DNA of 44,778 nt, taken from positions 1-44,778 of the forward strand of contig CAYHWW010000011.1 of assembly GCA_964360145.1 (NCBI GenBank), in the 5' to 3' direction. The notes below the pieces were generated by a model. It worked only from the letters and a program-made list of their open reading frames with translations, had not been told where the DNA came from and did not search any database. Positions within the stretch are counted from its first letter, which is position 1. Each line of letters opens with the position of its first letter. This stretch comes from CAYHWW01 sp964360145. Its GTDB lineage: Bacteria; Bdellovibrionota; UBA1018; CAYHWW01. Below are positions 9,112 through 17,637 of this stretch, piece after piece. Both the position numbers and the translations under genes were made by a program.

Positions 9112-10932
9112 ATGCCGAAGCTGATTCTATCCACCGGCGAAACCATTGAATCAAACCAGGGGCTCATTACCATCGGTACGGATGAGGTCCATGATTTGAG
9201 AGTGGTGTCCGAAGTTTCCGGCCTCGTTGCCTCGCTCATCTCTCGTCCCGGTCGTTACGAGGTCCTCGCCAGTCGGACCATGCTGAAAGTCAATGGTCAG
9301 CCCGTGGGGCGATCCCGAGAGCTCAAGCATTTCGATCGCATTGAGTGGGGATCGAGGCCCGATCAGGCGGTCCTCTATTTAGCCGACGGCGTTATGATGG
9401 AGGTCGCTGCTGAAAAGAACGGTGCGGCGGTGCTGGGTACTTACGCGCAGCTTTTTCAAGCCATGGCGGAGAGGCTTGAAGCGGACGACACATCCCCCGC
9501 GGTTTTTGCGCCGTTCATGGATCGCTTGCTCACGGTATGCAAAGCCGAGGTCGGCCATCTTGTGATGGAGGCTAGCGCTGACGGCGGTTGGGAACTTCTG
9601 TGCATGCGACTCAATGCGGCTAGGGCCATGCCCTTGGACCGCTTCGAAGCGGAAGCAAGTCGCTCTGAGCTCTTCAGTCACACGGTTCTTCAAGAGGCCA
9701 TCAAAAAACGCGCCATTGTGTACATCGGGAGCATCGTGGGCCACGCCTGGTCCACCGCGGCATCCGTGGTGGCCGCCCGCATTCAATCAGCTGCCTGCAT
9801 TCCCCTCTGTGTGGGCTCCGATGTTCTGGGCGCCATTTACCTCGTGAATCGTACCCCAGGTCGTCCCATCAGCCAGGCGGGCCTTGAAGAGGCCCAGCTT
9901 TTTGCAACCCAAGCTGCGCTTCTCTTGTCGTTGCGCTCTCGGCGCCTTGGTGAAAGGAAGCCCAAGGGCATCGCTTCAAATCAAGGTTTCGTTGTGGGCG
10001 AATCCCTGGCCATGAATGACTTGGTTCGCAAAATCACCAAGCTTGCGCCCACGCCGCTGAGCGTGCTCATCACTGGCGAGACGGGCACGGGCAAAGAGCG
10101 TGTCGCACAAGAACTGCATCGATTGAGCCCTCGTTCAGATGCTTCCTTTGTGGCGGTCAACTGCGCGGCCATTCCCGCGACGCTTCTTGAATCCACGCTC
10201 TTTGGGTACGAAAAAGGCGCTTTCACCGGCGCTACCAAAAATCAGCCAGGCAAGATCATGGGTGCCCAGGGTGGCACGCTTTTTTTAGATGAGATTGGTG
10301 ATCTTGCCCCGGAGCTTCAGGCCAAGCTCTTGCGTGTGCTGCAAGAGAAGGCAGTGGAGCCCGTAGGCTCCCATAAGGCGATACCCGTGGATTTCCGCCT
10401 AGTAGCGGCGACCCATGTGAATCTTGAGAAAGCAGTGGCGGAGGGGCGCTTCAGGCAGGATCTCTATTACAGGCTCACCGGGGCAGTGTTGCGCATCCCG
10501 CCCTTGCGTGAGCGGAGAGAAGATCTCTTGCGGTTAGCGCACCATTTTCTCAAGTGTGAGAACCCCAAAGCTGTCTTGTCGAAAGATGCGGAAGAAAAAC
10601 TTCGAGCCCATCAGTGGCCCGGCAATGTGCGTGAGCTGGAACAGGTCGTGGTGCGGGCTGTTCATATGGCGGAACAGAGCACGATCCGTGGTGCTGACAT
10701 TGAGATTATTGCCGTTCCCAGCGCTGGGCTCAGTGAGTCAGACGCGACGTCCACAGGCGTCCCTTCTGACTTGGGGGTGGCCCAGGCTCACTTCACCCGG
10801 ACCTTGGTGGAAAAAACATTGGCCCAGAGCATGGGTAATCGTGGTCAGGCAGCCCAGCGCCTGGGCATTTCTGAACGAACTTTGTATCGTATCCTCGCCC
10901 AGGGGACTGACGATTTTGGCAGAACTCTATGA
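9112..10932 (+). CDS. FHA-GAF-AAA+-Fis sigma54-dependent activator
   Basis: 606 residues in four modules: an FHA-like domain (about 1-95), a GAF domain (about 105-280), a sigma54-interaction AAA+ domain (about 295-525) and a C-terminal Fis-type helix-turn-helix (NRGQAAQRLGISERTLYRIL). The AAA+ part has Walker A GETGTGKE, the sigma54-contacting GAFTGA loop and Walker B LFLDEIGDL, so it should remodel sigma54-RNA polymerase at -24/-12 promoters. The FHA domain is degenerate: the expected GR is GT and the SxxH motif is missing, so phosphothreonine binding is doubtful. It sits 3 bases after a Ser/Thr kinase gene. A matching sigma54 promoter candidate lies 68 bases past its stop, making the two exported-protein genes its likely local target. 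Confidence 0.93.
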   Translation: MPKLILSTGETIESNQGLITIGTDEVHDLRVVSEVSGLVASLISRPGRYEVLASRTMLKVNGQPVGRSRELKHFDRIEWGSRPDQAVLYLADGVMMEVAAEKNGAAVLGTYAQLFQAMAERLEADDTSPAVFAPFMDRLLTVCKAEVGHLVMEASADGGWELLCMRLNAARAMPLDRFEAEASRSELFSHTVLQEAIKKRAIVYIGSIVGHAWSTAASVVAARIQSAACIPLCVGSDVLGAIYLVNRTPGRPISQAGLEEAQLFATQAALLLSLRSRRLGERKPKGIASNQGFVVGESLAMNDLVRKITKLAPTPLSVLITGETGTGKERVAQELHRLSPRSDASFVAVNCAAIPATLLESTLFGYEKGAFTGATKNQPGKIMGAQGGTLFLDEIGDLAPELQAKLLRVLQEKAVEPVGSHKAIPVDFRLVAATHVNLEKAVAEGRFRQDLYYRLTGAVLRIPPLRERREDLLRLAHHFLKCENPKAVLSKDAEEKLRAHQWPGNVRELEQVVVRAVHMAEQSTIRGADIEIIAVPSAGLSESDATSTGVPSDLGVAQAHFTRTLVEKTLAQSMGNRGQAAQRLGISERTLYRILAQGTDDFGRTL

Positions 10933-10999
10933 CACAAACGGCAGATGACGGTCGGGGGACTCCCCCGTGTGACTCAGTAGTTTCAATGGGTTATGCCTT

Positions 11000-11015
11000 T
11001 GGCCTGACTCCTGCT
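11000..11015 (+). promoter_or_regulatory. Candidate sigma54 (-24/-12) promoter
   Basis: The sequence TGGCCTGACTCCTGCT matches the sigma54 consensus TGGCACGNNNNTTGCW at 9 of 12 defined positions. The invariant GG (11001-11002) and GC (11013-11014) are exactly 10 bases apart. Transcription would start near 11026, leaving about 20 bases to the ATG at 11046, with an AGGGAG ribosome site in between. It lies directly after a sigma54 activator gene, which strengthens the call. No activator binding site is identified. Confidence 0.6.
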
Positions 11016-11045
11016 TTGATGTGGTTCCATAAGGGAGATACCTCG

Positions 11046-11849
11046 ATGTCAATCGTCATGATTCCACGCCACTTTCGCAGTTCATTATTTTTCACCAGCA
11101 TTGTGTTGTTTGCAGTTCTTTCGGCCTTCATTTCCACGGCCTGGGCCGCGCAGTACAATTTTTACCTCAACAACTCAGAGCAAGGCGATAACAGCACGTC
11201 CACCCCGTCGTTGGTGGTGACAAGCGACGGCAAGGTTAAGTCAGAGGGTGCTCAGGAGACCATCATCAATGGCAAAGGTGATGCTTCCGCATTGACGCCT
11301 TCTGCTCAAAGCCTCGCGCAAGCGGATGCGGCCTCGAAGGACGAAAAGAAATTTCGTCGCTGGAGACTAGGGTTCTCCTACGGCTCAGTCTTTGATGAGC
11401 AATATTGGGGCACTTATGCCATGGAAAGCAACGCTACACACAAGCGAGATGGGTTCGGAATGCCTGAGATGGAAGGTGGTGGCGTTGGACTTGTGAGTCT
11501 TGGCTTCGCCTTTCTGAAAGACTTCGGCGTGAATTTGTATTTCGGCGGCTCTTTGAGGAAAGAGATTCCGGGACTTCTAGCCGGCAGTGAATTTGAATTC
11601 ACGCCGCTCCACATCACCTTGTTGGGTAAAGAAGACTTCTTGAGTCTGGGCGCCGTCGCTGGTGCCATGGCGTTGCCCATCGGCGTAAACATTAGTGGGG
11701 CCAGAAAGAGTCCTTTGCTGCGGCCATATTTAGGCGCACGGGTGAGCATGAAATTCAGTGAGCAATACGGTCTTACGGCCTCATACCGCAAAGGCGTAGG
11801 CACGCCATTTAGCGGCATGTGGGAAGCGGGCTTGGCTCTGTATCTATGA
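11046..11849 (+). CDS. Exported protein, probable outer-membrane beta-barrel, paralogue 1
   Basis: 267 residues from ATG 11046, chosen over an upstream in-frame start because AGGGAG lies eight bases before it and a signal peptide begins there (SSLFFTSIVLFAVLSAF then STAWA/AQ). The mature N-terminus AQYNFYLNNSEQGDNS is closely echoed in the next gene. The second half has alternating Gly/aromatic strands (RRWRLGFSYGSVFDEQYWG, LYFGGSL, ASYRKGVGTPFSGMWEAGLALYL) and ends in an aromatic-hydrophobic strand. Both are typical of outer-membrane barrels. I do not recognise a named family. It is preceded by a sigma54 promoter candidate and overlaps the next gene by 4 bases, so the two are co-expressed. 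Confidence 0.8.
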   Translation: MSIVMIPRHFRSSLFFTSIVLFAVLSAFISTAWAAQYNFYLNNSEQGDNSTSTPSLVVTSDGKVKSEGAQETIINGKGDASALTPSAQSLAQADAASKDEKKFRRWRLGFSYGSVFDEQYWGTYAMESNATHKRDGFGMPEMEGGGVGLVSLGFAFLKDFGVNLYFGGSLRKEIPGLLAGSEFEFTPLHITLLGKEDFLSLGAVAGAMALPIGVNISGARKSPLLRPYLGARVSMKFSEQYGLTASYRKGVGTPFSGMWEAGLALYL

Positions 11850-12556
11850 TGGGTCTTGTATTAGCTTTTTTGCTGTTTCTCGTTCCCAGTGAGGGCAGAA
11901 CCGCCACATACAATTTCTTTTTGAATAACACCAAGCAAGGGGATGCCAGCGAGGCAAAGCCCTCTCTTTCGGTGGTGGACACAAAGAAGACGGACGTGCC
12001 CGCAACGGCTACAAGTGAGCGCTCAGTGGTCGAGGCGGGCCCCCGTCTCCAGCGGTTCCGGTTTGGTGTGGGGTACGGTCATCTCAGGAACTACACGGGA
12101 GAGAAGGCATTTCCCGACCCGCGGAGATCAAAGGGCGCCGTTATGCTACAGGGCAGTGTCGCCATCTGGAAAGAGCTCGCGATCAGCGGCTTCTTCGGCT
12201 TTCCATCAAAGGATGAGCAGAAAAATTTCGACTTTTACCAGGATGCCTACCCGGATGATCAGGCTCGCGACCGCGCCATGGCCCGGGACCGCAGCGGCGA
12301 CTTCTGGGGCATTGAGGCACGGCTGACACCCGTAAATGCGGATGTGTTTGGGCGTAAGGATGCACTTACCCTGAGCATGCTTGCCGGTGTTACGAACGCA
12401 AAAACGGTCAGCGCCTATGCTCATCTGGTGCCCCATGGGGGGGTGAGCTTGGGGTGGCAGTTTTTAAATAATTTTTCTTTGGTCACCACGGTCCGGGGTA
12501 AGCCGGGGGTGAATAACTTCATGCTCGTGGATGCCGGTATTCTGGCTGTATTGTGA
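11846..12556 (+). CDS. Exported protein, probable outer-membrane beta-barrel, paralogue 2
   Basis: 236 residues, start at ATG 11846 in an ATGA overlap with the preceding gene; it has no strong ribosome site of its own, so translation is probably coupled. The signal peptide is MMGLVLAFLLFLVPSEG. The mature N-terminus TATYNFFLNNTKQGDASEAKPSLSVV repeats the pattern YNF.LNN..QGD....PSL.VV of paralogue 1. The body again reads as a barrel (RFRFGVGYGHLRNYTG, GVSLGWQFLNNFSLVTTVRG), but is otherwise divergent. The shared leader plus different barrels suggests duplication followed by specialisation. Function is unknown. Confidence 0.78.
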   Translation: MMGLVLAFLLFLVPSEGRTATYNFFLNNTKQGDASEAKPSLSVVDTKKTDVPATATSERSVVEAGPRLQRFRFGVGYGHLRNYTGEKAFPDPRRSKGAVMLQGSVAIWKELAISGFFGFPSKDEQKNFDFYQDAYPDDQARDRAMARDRSGDFWGIEARLTPVNADVFGRKDALTLSMLAGVTNAKTVSAYAHLVPHGGVSLGWQFLNNFSLVTTVRGKPGVNNFMLVDAGILAVL

Positions 12557-12561
12557 GTGAC

Positions 12562-12574
12562 GGCCCTCAGGGCC
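12562..12574. terminator. Hairpin between convergent genes
   Basis: GGCCC-TCA-GGGCC lies in the 29 bases between two convergent genes. There is no T tract on either side, so it is only a weak terminator candidate. Confidence 0.3.
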
Positions 12575-12585
12575 CGCTCAGCGCA

Positions 12586-12900
12586 CTAAAAGCGCACCTT
12601 CACATCCACGCTGTTGGTGCTGTCCTTCAGGGTGCCTCTCACGTTAGGTAGAGCGGAGTCAGAGCGATAGGGCTGGGGGTCGATATTCTCTGCTTGATTG
12701 GAGAGCATCTGCTTCGGGATGCTGCTCTTCATTCGTACTTTGATCTTGGGTTCTTTCTTGGGTGCCTTGGAGTAATCGGGTTTCGTCACAGACCACAATT
12801 GATCCGGTTGCTGGGGTAGCCTGAGATCGACCTTCTTCTCGACGCGAGCATCAGCATTGGTGATGATAAAAATAAAGAAGCAAAGAAAATGCACAGTCAT
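12586..12900 (-). CDS. Small basic exported protein
   Basis: 104 residues from ATG 12900, which overlaps the stop of the upstream glycosyltransferase gene (ATGA). The signal peptide is MTVHFLCFFIFIITNADA. The mature part is Lys/Pro-rich (DYSKAPKKEPKIKVRMKSS), then Asn/Asp/Ser-rich, ending in VDVKVRF. The open frame continues another 89 codons upstream, but that part is antisense-like glycosyltransferase coding and is rejected as the start. I recognise no family. The position suggests a small envelope protein co-translated with the glycosyltransferase. Confidence 0.6.
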   Translation of the reverse strand: MTVHFLCFFIFIITNADARVEKKVDLRLPQQPDQLWSVTKPDYSKAPKKEPKIKVRMKSSIPKQMLSNQAENIDPQPYRSDSALPNVRGTLKDSTNSVDVKVRF

Positions 12901-13706
12901 CTCCCTGCGGGGGGTAGGGGACTCAGGTAGTCCGACCCTTCTTTGAGAGCGGCGAGTTGGGCTTTCTCCCAGCTCTTCGCGGAGAGCGTAAAGTGATAGA
13001 GGCCGAAATACCAGCAGGCCAAGAAGCCACGCCATCCGTCGAGAAAGCCCAGCTTCCAGAAGTAGTGCTTGAGAAAAAACAGCTTGAAGCGCAGCAACGC
13101 GCTCCAGGTGGCGGCGCGTCCAGGCGTGGCATCGAGCTCCGTGTATTGGTTGGTCTTCAAAAACCATTCGGAGAGTCCGTTGACGTTGTAGTGACGATAG
13201 GACTGAAAAAGACGCGCCACTTCGCCGCTCTTCACGGTGACGCCGCGGTGATAACCGCTCTCACAGGGGTAAAGCCATAGGCCTTGGCGTACGAGACGGA
13301 TCTCGGCGTGGCGGCGATTGTAGATGCCGTGTTTCAGTGGTCCGCCAAGAAAATAAAGATCATTGGGGATGCGGGCGCCATTCACGTGGGCGGGCGGGGC
13401 CGCGAGAAAGGCTTTGAGTTCTTCGACGAGGGCAGGGGTAGGCCGCTCATCGGTGTCGATATACAGCACCCATTGGCCCGTGGCGCGCTCCATGGCGAGC
13501 TTACGATTCAAGTCGAAGTTGCCACCAGGCGGGTTACCGCTCCACACCTTGGCCCCCAGCCGCGTCGCCCGATCCGCGGTGGCATCAGTGCTCATTTGGT
13601 CCGCCACGATGACTTCATGGGCCCAGAGCCAGGGCTTCACGGTGCCCTCGATGCGATCTTCGCAGTTGCGAGCGGCAATGACGACAGAGAGGGTTTCGGA
13701 TGCCAC
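12897..13706 (-). CDS. Family 2 glycosyltransferase (WaaE/KdtX-like)
   Basis: 269 residues from GTG 13706, chosen because AAGGG precedes it and it starts after the proS stop; a TTG start at 13748 would overlap proS. The N-terminal GT-A fold shows LSVVIAARNCEDRI, then EVIVADQMSTDAT (nucleotide-sugar binding) and the metal-binding acidic motif YIDTDERPT. The C-terminal region is hydrophobic and aromatic (RFKLFFLKHYFWKLGF), as in membrane-associated family 2 enzymes of lipopolysaccharide core synthesis. The sugar and acceptor cannot be read from the sequence. It lies just downstream of proS and overlaps the next small exported gene by 4 bases. Confidence 0.87.
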   Translation of the reverse strand: MASETLSVVIAARNCEDRIEGTVKPWLWAHEVIVADQMSTDATADRATRLGAKVWSGNPPGGNFDLNRKLAMERATGQWVLYIDTDERPTPALVEELKAFLAAPPAHVNGARIPNDLYFLGGPLKHGIYNRRHAEIRLVRQGLWLYPCESGYHRGVTVKSGEVARLFQSYRHYNVNGLSEWFLKTNQYTELDATPGRAATWSALLRFKLFFLKHYFWKLGFLDGWRGFLACWYFGLYHFTLSAKSWEKAQLAALKEGSDYLSPLPPAGR

Positions 13707-13716
13707 GGATAGGCCC

Positions 13717-15435
13717 TTAGCCGAAGAGTTCAGCGAGTTTGGCGTCAAGGTCCGCTAGCTTCACGTCCTGGCGTTCACCGGTCATGCGGTTCTTGAACTC
13801 CACGGCGCCTTCGGCAAGTTTCTTGCCGATGATGAGGTGGTACGGCGCACCCGTGAGGTCGGCGTCTTTCATTTTCACGCCGGGGCCCAAGTCGCGATCA
13901 TCCACCGCAACATAGGCACGGGCCTTGCGACCCGCGGCGATGCAAGTGTCGACGATTTTTTTCGCTTCGCCCTCAAGAGCCATCAACGGAATCACATGCA
14001 GGTCGATGGGGGCGATGGACCGGGGGAACTTGATGCCGTCCTTGTCGTGATTCTGTTCGATACATGCGGCGATGACCCGCGTCACGCCAATGCCGTAGCA
14101 GCCCATGATGGGTGAGGCGGATTTGCCGTCGGCGGCAAGATAATTCAAGTTCATGGATTTCGAATATTTATCACCGAGTTTGAAAATGTGGCCCACTTCG
14201 ATGCCACGAGAGCTCTTGAGCTTGCCCTTACCGCAGCGGGGGCAGCCGTCTTTTTCCCGGGCCACGGCCACATCCACGCGGTTGGTCACGTCCAGGTCGC
14301 GGCCCATGGTGACGTCCTTGATGTGGTAGTCGTTTTTACCGGCGCCAGCCACATAAGAAAAGCCGGGGATCAGGGAGCCGTCCACCACCCAGGTGAGGCC
14401 CTTCATGGTCACGGGATTGTAGGTGCCCGCCTCCGCGCCGTGCTTGGCCCTCACTTCGTCGTCCTTGGCGGGTTCCAGGCTGGCCCAGCCGAACTTGGCG
14501 GCGAGCTTGGTGGTGGAGACTTCGAGGTCACCGCGGATGGCCACGCCCAGCATTTCGCCGGTGAAGGGGTTGGAGTAGAGCATGGCTTTGAGGGTGCGGG
14601 ATGCGGGGATGCCCAGGAATTTCGCCACTTCCGGGATGGTCCTGCAGTTCGGGGTCGAAATATCGCTCATGGCAGGTGCAGGCGCCGCGGGGGGCGTCTT
14701 TGCCGTTTCAAGAGCGCGCTCGGCACGCTCCACGTTTGCCGCGTAGTTGCAGGAGTCGCACCAGAGCAGCAGGTCTTCACCGGACTCGGCAAGCACATGA
14801 AATTCGTGGCTATCGCGCCCCCCAATGGCGCCCGTGTCCGCCTCAACGGCGCGATATTTGAGCTGCAGGCGGTCAAACAGGCGGCAGTAGGCATCATGGA
14901 TTTCTTTGTAGTGGCGATCGAGGTCATCAAAGTCCGTATGGAAGCTGTAACCATCCAGCATGATGAATTCCCGGGCGCGCATGACGCCAAAACGCGGGCG
15001 AATCTCATCGCGGAACTTGGTTTGCACTTGGTACAGGGTGAAAGGCAGTTGTCGGTAGGAAGAAAGCAGGTAGCGCGCCAGGTCCGTGACCACTTCTTCG
15101 TGCGTGGGCCCTATGCAGTAGTCCATGCCCTTGCGGTCCTTGAGGCGCAGCAGCTGATCGCCGAACTTGTCCCAGCGCCCGGTTTCTTTCCAAAGCTCGG
15201 AGGGGATCACCATGGGCATGAGGCATTCTTCCCAACCTATGTCATCGAAGATGTCGCGGATGTGGTTGGTGACCTTCTGGATGGCCCGATTCATGAGGGG
15301 GGTATAAGAGAAAATCCCAGGAGCGTGTTTTTTCAGGAAACCAGCCCGCATCATGAGCTGATTGGAGATGGTTTCAGCGTCCGATGGCGCGTCACGAAAC
15401 GTCTTGTAATAGGACTTGGAAATATACGGATTCAT
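13717..15435 (-). CDS. proS: Prolyl-tRNA synthetase
   Basis: 572 residues, the usual size of the bacterial-type enzyme. Class II motifs are clear: motif 1 in FSYTPLMNRAIQKV, motif 2 in TKFRDEIRPRFGVMRAREF, motif 3 in GCYGIGVTRVIAA. Between motifs 2 and 3 is the YbaK-like editing insertion (about 225-385), which hydrolyses Ala-tRNA(Pro). The C-terminal anticodon-binding domain begins near PIDLHVIPLM. It charges tRNA-Pro with proline in the cytoplasm. The start ATG at 15435 overlaps the stop of the upstream NUDIX-PAP2 gene by 4 bases, so they are translationally linked though unrelated in function. Confidence 0.97.
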   Translation of the reverse strand: MNPYISKSYYKTFRDAPSDAETISNQLMMRAGFLKKHAPGIFSYTPLMNRAIQKVTNHIRDIFDDIGWEECLMPMVIPSELWKETGRWDKFGDQLLRLKDRKGMDYCIGPTHEEVVTDLARYLLSSYRQLPFTLYQVQTKFRDEIRPRFGVMRAREFIMLDGYSFHTDFDDLDRHYKEIHDAYCRLFDRLQLKYRAVEADTGAIGGRDSHEFHVLAESGEDLLLWCDSCNYAANVERAERALETAKTPPAAPAPAMSDISTPNCRTIPEVAKFLGIPASRTLKAMLYSNPFTGEMLGVAIRGDLEVSTTKLAAKFGWASLEPAKDDEVRAKHGAEAGTYNPVTMKGLTWVVDGSLIPGFSYVAGAGKNDYHIKDVTMGRDLDVTNRVDVAVAREKDGCPRCGKGKLKSSRGIEVGHIFKLGDKYSKSMNLNYLAADGKSASPIMGCYGIGVTRVIAACIEQNHDKDGIKFPRSIAPIDLHVIPLMALEGEAKKIVDTCIAAGRKARAYVAVDDRDLGPGVKMKDADLTGAPYHLIIGKKLAEGAVEFKNRMTGERQDVKLADLDAKLAELFG

Positions 15436-16862
15436 AAGAATCTTCTAACAGAACTGATCCAAAGGCCCAACAGGATGTATCGAAGGCAATGGATGGCGAA
15501 GGTGGCCGGAAAGGACTGGGTATATTGCTGCGCCGTCAGTCCCGCCGCCGCAACAACGAAGAGGCCGATGACCGTGATGGCATAGAAGGCGATGGCTTGC
15601 CGCGGGGCCCTTTCCACGAAACGAGGGGATCCCAATCGCGCCACCGGGCTGGCGCTGAGGCCCGCGAGTACACCCACGGTAATTGCCGCAAGGGCCACAA
15701 CATCAGAGTGGGGGCTGAACCAGAGGGCTGGAATGAAGAGCCACGCCGCGAGGGTCCACCAGAGGATGGGGGAATTGCCCAACACACGCTCCAGGTCGCG
15801 CCGCAACCAAAACCAAAGACCCAAGAGCGCCGCGGCCACGGCCCAACCCGCAAAGACATCCTGGGGGAAGTGAACCCCTAGAAACACGCGGCTCAACCCC
15901 ACGAGCAGCGCAAAGGTGACGGCCACGGGCCAGAGGTGCTTTTTTGGGAATTCCAGGGCCATGAGCCCCCAAAAAAACAATGAAGACTGGGCATGGCCGC
16001 TGGGCAGGCCAAAGCCATAGGCGGGGGCCAGCTGCAGGGCCGGGTCGAGCAGGAATGGTCGCGGTTGCTGTAGGGCGGCCTTCAGCAACTGATTGACCAG
16101 AAGAGCGAAGAGAAAGAGCAGAGTGGTGCGGGGGCCCCGGGCCCCGTGGCGAGGTAGCCAAAGCCAGGCGAAAAAGAGGAAGAAAATGGGTTCTTCAGAC
16201 AGCGCCGAGAAGAGGATGAACAGCCAGCGCACGGGTTTGTTGCTGGGATTTTCAGGTTCCTCCGGCGCGGGAAGCAAAGCGTGTTGCACCCGCTGCACTG
16301 CGCCTAAGCCCCAGGCCAGCGCCTTCGTCGGTGGTTCTGGCGTTACAAGGCTTTCTCGAATGAGTTGAGCAGAGCCGGTGCCTTGTTCCGCCGTAAGGCG
16401 TTCCACCAGTTCTCGTTGCCGGGGGAAGCGCCAGTCCTTGATGGGGAGGGCTTTGGGGTCCAATAAGGCGATGCGAGTGATCTCCGTGTACGCGGAAGGG
16501 GGTGGTGGGAGCTGTCCCTTGTGGGTGATAAGTTCCTGTTTTGGTGTGCAGCGATAGAGGAAGAAGCGTCCTTCACCATTGTCCAGCGTTTCCCACGCAT
16601 TGACCTCGATGCCTGTTTCCTCCAACGTTTCGCGAACCGCGGTCTGTGCCGCCGTTTCACCGCTTTCGGCGCCTCCCCCGGGTAGGCTCCAGCGTTTGCT
16701 CCAGACGTCTCGCACGAAGAGGGCGCGGCCCTGGCCCGTGATGAGGCAGCCGGCATTGCCTCGGGGTCCGTCAGGCAAAAGCTCGGTGGGTGGCCGCGCC
16801 GCTTGGGCAGGGTCTAGGCTAAAGAGCAGCGCGAGAACGAGCGGGAGAGCGTGTGCGTACAT
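15432..16862 (-). CDS. NUDIX hydrolase-PAP2 phosphatase fusion, membrane protein
   Basis: 476 residues. After a signal-like N-terminus (LPLVLALLFSLDPAQA) comes a NUDIX domain (about 30-165) with a perfect box, GGAESGETAAQTAVRETLEETG (positions about 63-84 by eye). Then a multi-helix PAP2 domain (about 220-390) shows all three phosphatase motifs: KAALQQPRP, PSGH and SRVFLGVHFPQD. The PAP2 part probably removes phosphate from a lipid or isoprenoid pyrophosphate at the membrane. If the N-terminus is a true signal, the NUDIX domain is periplasmic, which is unusual for an enzyme acting on nucleotide-like substrates. More hydrophobic helices follow to the C-terminus. The first 44 bases overlap the end of the HAD gene. 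Such fusions are known in some Proteobacteria; substrate is unknown. Confidence 0.88.
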   Translation of the reverse strand: MYAHALPLVLALLFSLDPAQAARPPTELLPDGPRGNAGCLITGQGRALFVRDVWSKRWSLPGGGAESGETAAQTAVRETLEETGIEVNAWETLDNGEGRFFLYRCTPKQELITHKGQLPPPPSAYTEITRIALLDPKALPIKDWRFPRQRELVERLTAEQGTGSAQLIRESLVTPEPPTKALAWGLGAVQRVQHALLPAPEEPENPSNKPVRWLFILFSALSEEPIFFLFFAWLWLPRHGARGPRTTLLFLFALLVNQLLKAALQQPRPFLLDPALQLAPAYGFGLPSGHAQSSLFFWGLMALEFPKKHLWPVAVTFALLVGLSRVFLGVHFPQDVFAGWAVAAALLGLWFWLRRDLERVLGNSPILWWTLAAWLFIPALWFSPHSDVVALAAITVGVLAGLSASPVARLGSPRFVERAPRQAIAFYAITVIGLFVVAAAGLTAQQYTQSFPATFAIHCLRYILLGLWISSVRRFL

Positions 16863-17601
16863 GCTCCAGTGTTTTGTCCTGGTCGTGTCCGTTTTGCAAA
16901 AGGGATTTGAGGTGAGGGAAGGTGCCCGTCCACGATGGGGCGAGGGTGCCGTTGAGTTCCGTCACCTCCGGGCGTTGCGCCACGATGTAGGTGCGGATGC
17001 CCACTTTGGTGGCAGGGAGATCCATCTTCATGTCATTGCCCACGAGCAGGCACTCCCGGGGGCTAAGGCCATTGATCTCGAGAATTTCGCGATAATAGAT
17101 CGCCTCCGGCTTGCAGGCACTCATGGCCCGCATGTGAGTGATCATACGAAACACGCCGGGTTCGATGCCCCCCCAAGAGGCGCGGAGTTTGATGACTTCC
17201 TCAGGCCACACGGGGTTGGTGGCGAGGATGAGGGGGTAGTGGCCCGCGGCCCACTGGATGAAGTCCTGGGCGCCGGGCATGGGGTAGAAGTGGCGCTGGA
17301 GGCGGGGGAAAATCTCCATGACTCCTTCTTTGAGGATTTTGCGTGCTTCCGCGGGGCTCATACCCAGCTTGCGCGAGGCCAACTCCACGATGCGGTCATC
17401 ATTTTTGAGGCCGTTGGGGGGGCGTTTGTATTCTTTGTTAATGGAGAGCAGCGTGGAGAGCGTGGGCCAGGCGGGCGCATGCTTTCGCAACTCCGTATAG
17501 GAGTGGCGCATGAAATCGATGGCCATGCCGAAGGTGCGGTTGCCGACGAGCGTGCCGTCGAGATCTACGAGAAGCGTGGTGATTCCTGAAGTACCGTCCA
17601 T
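16819..17601 (-). CDS. HAD-family hydrolase
   Basis: 260 residues. HAD motif I is DLDGTLVGN (nucleophile and acid aspartates D13 and D15), motif II is LILATNP, motif III lysine lies in KPEAIYY, and motif IV is VGNDMKMD. The cap between motifs I and II is helical, as in phosphoglycolate phosphatase-like enzymes. It should dephosphorylate a small metabolite in the cytoplasm. The substrate cannot be read. The last 44 bases overlap the following NUDIX-PAP2 gene, so the two are probably transcribed together and both remove phosphate. Confidence 0.88.
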   Translation of the reverse strand: MDGTSGITTLLVDLDGTLVGNRTFGMAIDFMRHSYTELRKHAPAWPTLSTLLSINKEYKRPPNGLKNDDRIVELASRKLGMSPAEARKILKEGVMEIFPRLQRHFYPMPGAQDFIQWAAGHYPLILATNPVWPEEVIKLRASWGGIEPGVFRMITHMRAMSACKPEAIYYREILEINGLSPRECLLVGNDMKMDLPATKVGIRTYIVAQRPEVTELNGTLAPSWTGTFPHLKSLLQNGHDQDKTLEHVRTRSPARSRAAL

Positions 17602-17637
17602 GGTGCTTGTGTCTCCGAAATCGATGCTAGGCCGTGG

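Noticed and set aside
14188..15585. 465-codon frame on the plus strand opposite proS
   Set aside because: Fully antisense to a clear proS; composition is a GC-rich shadow and no family is recognisable.
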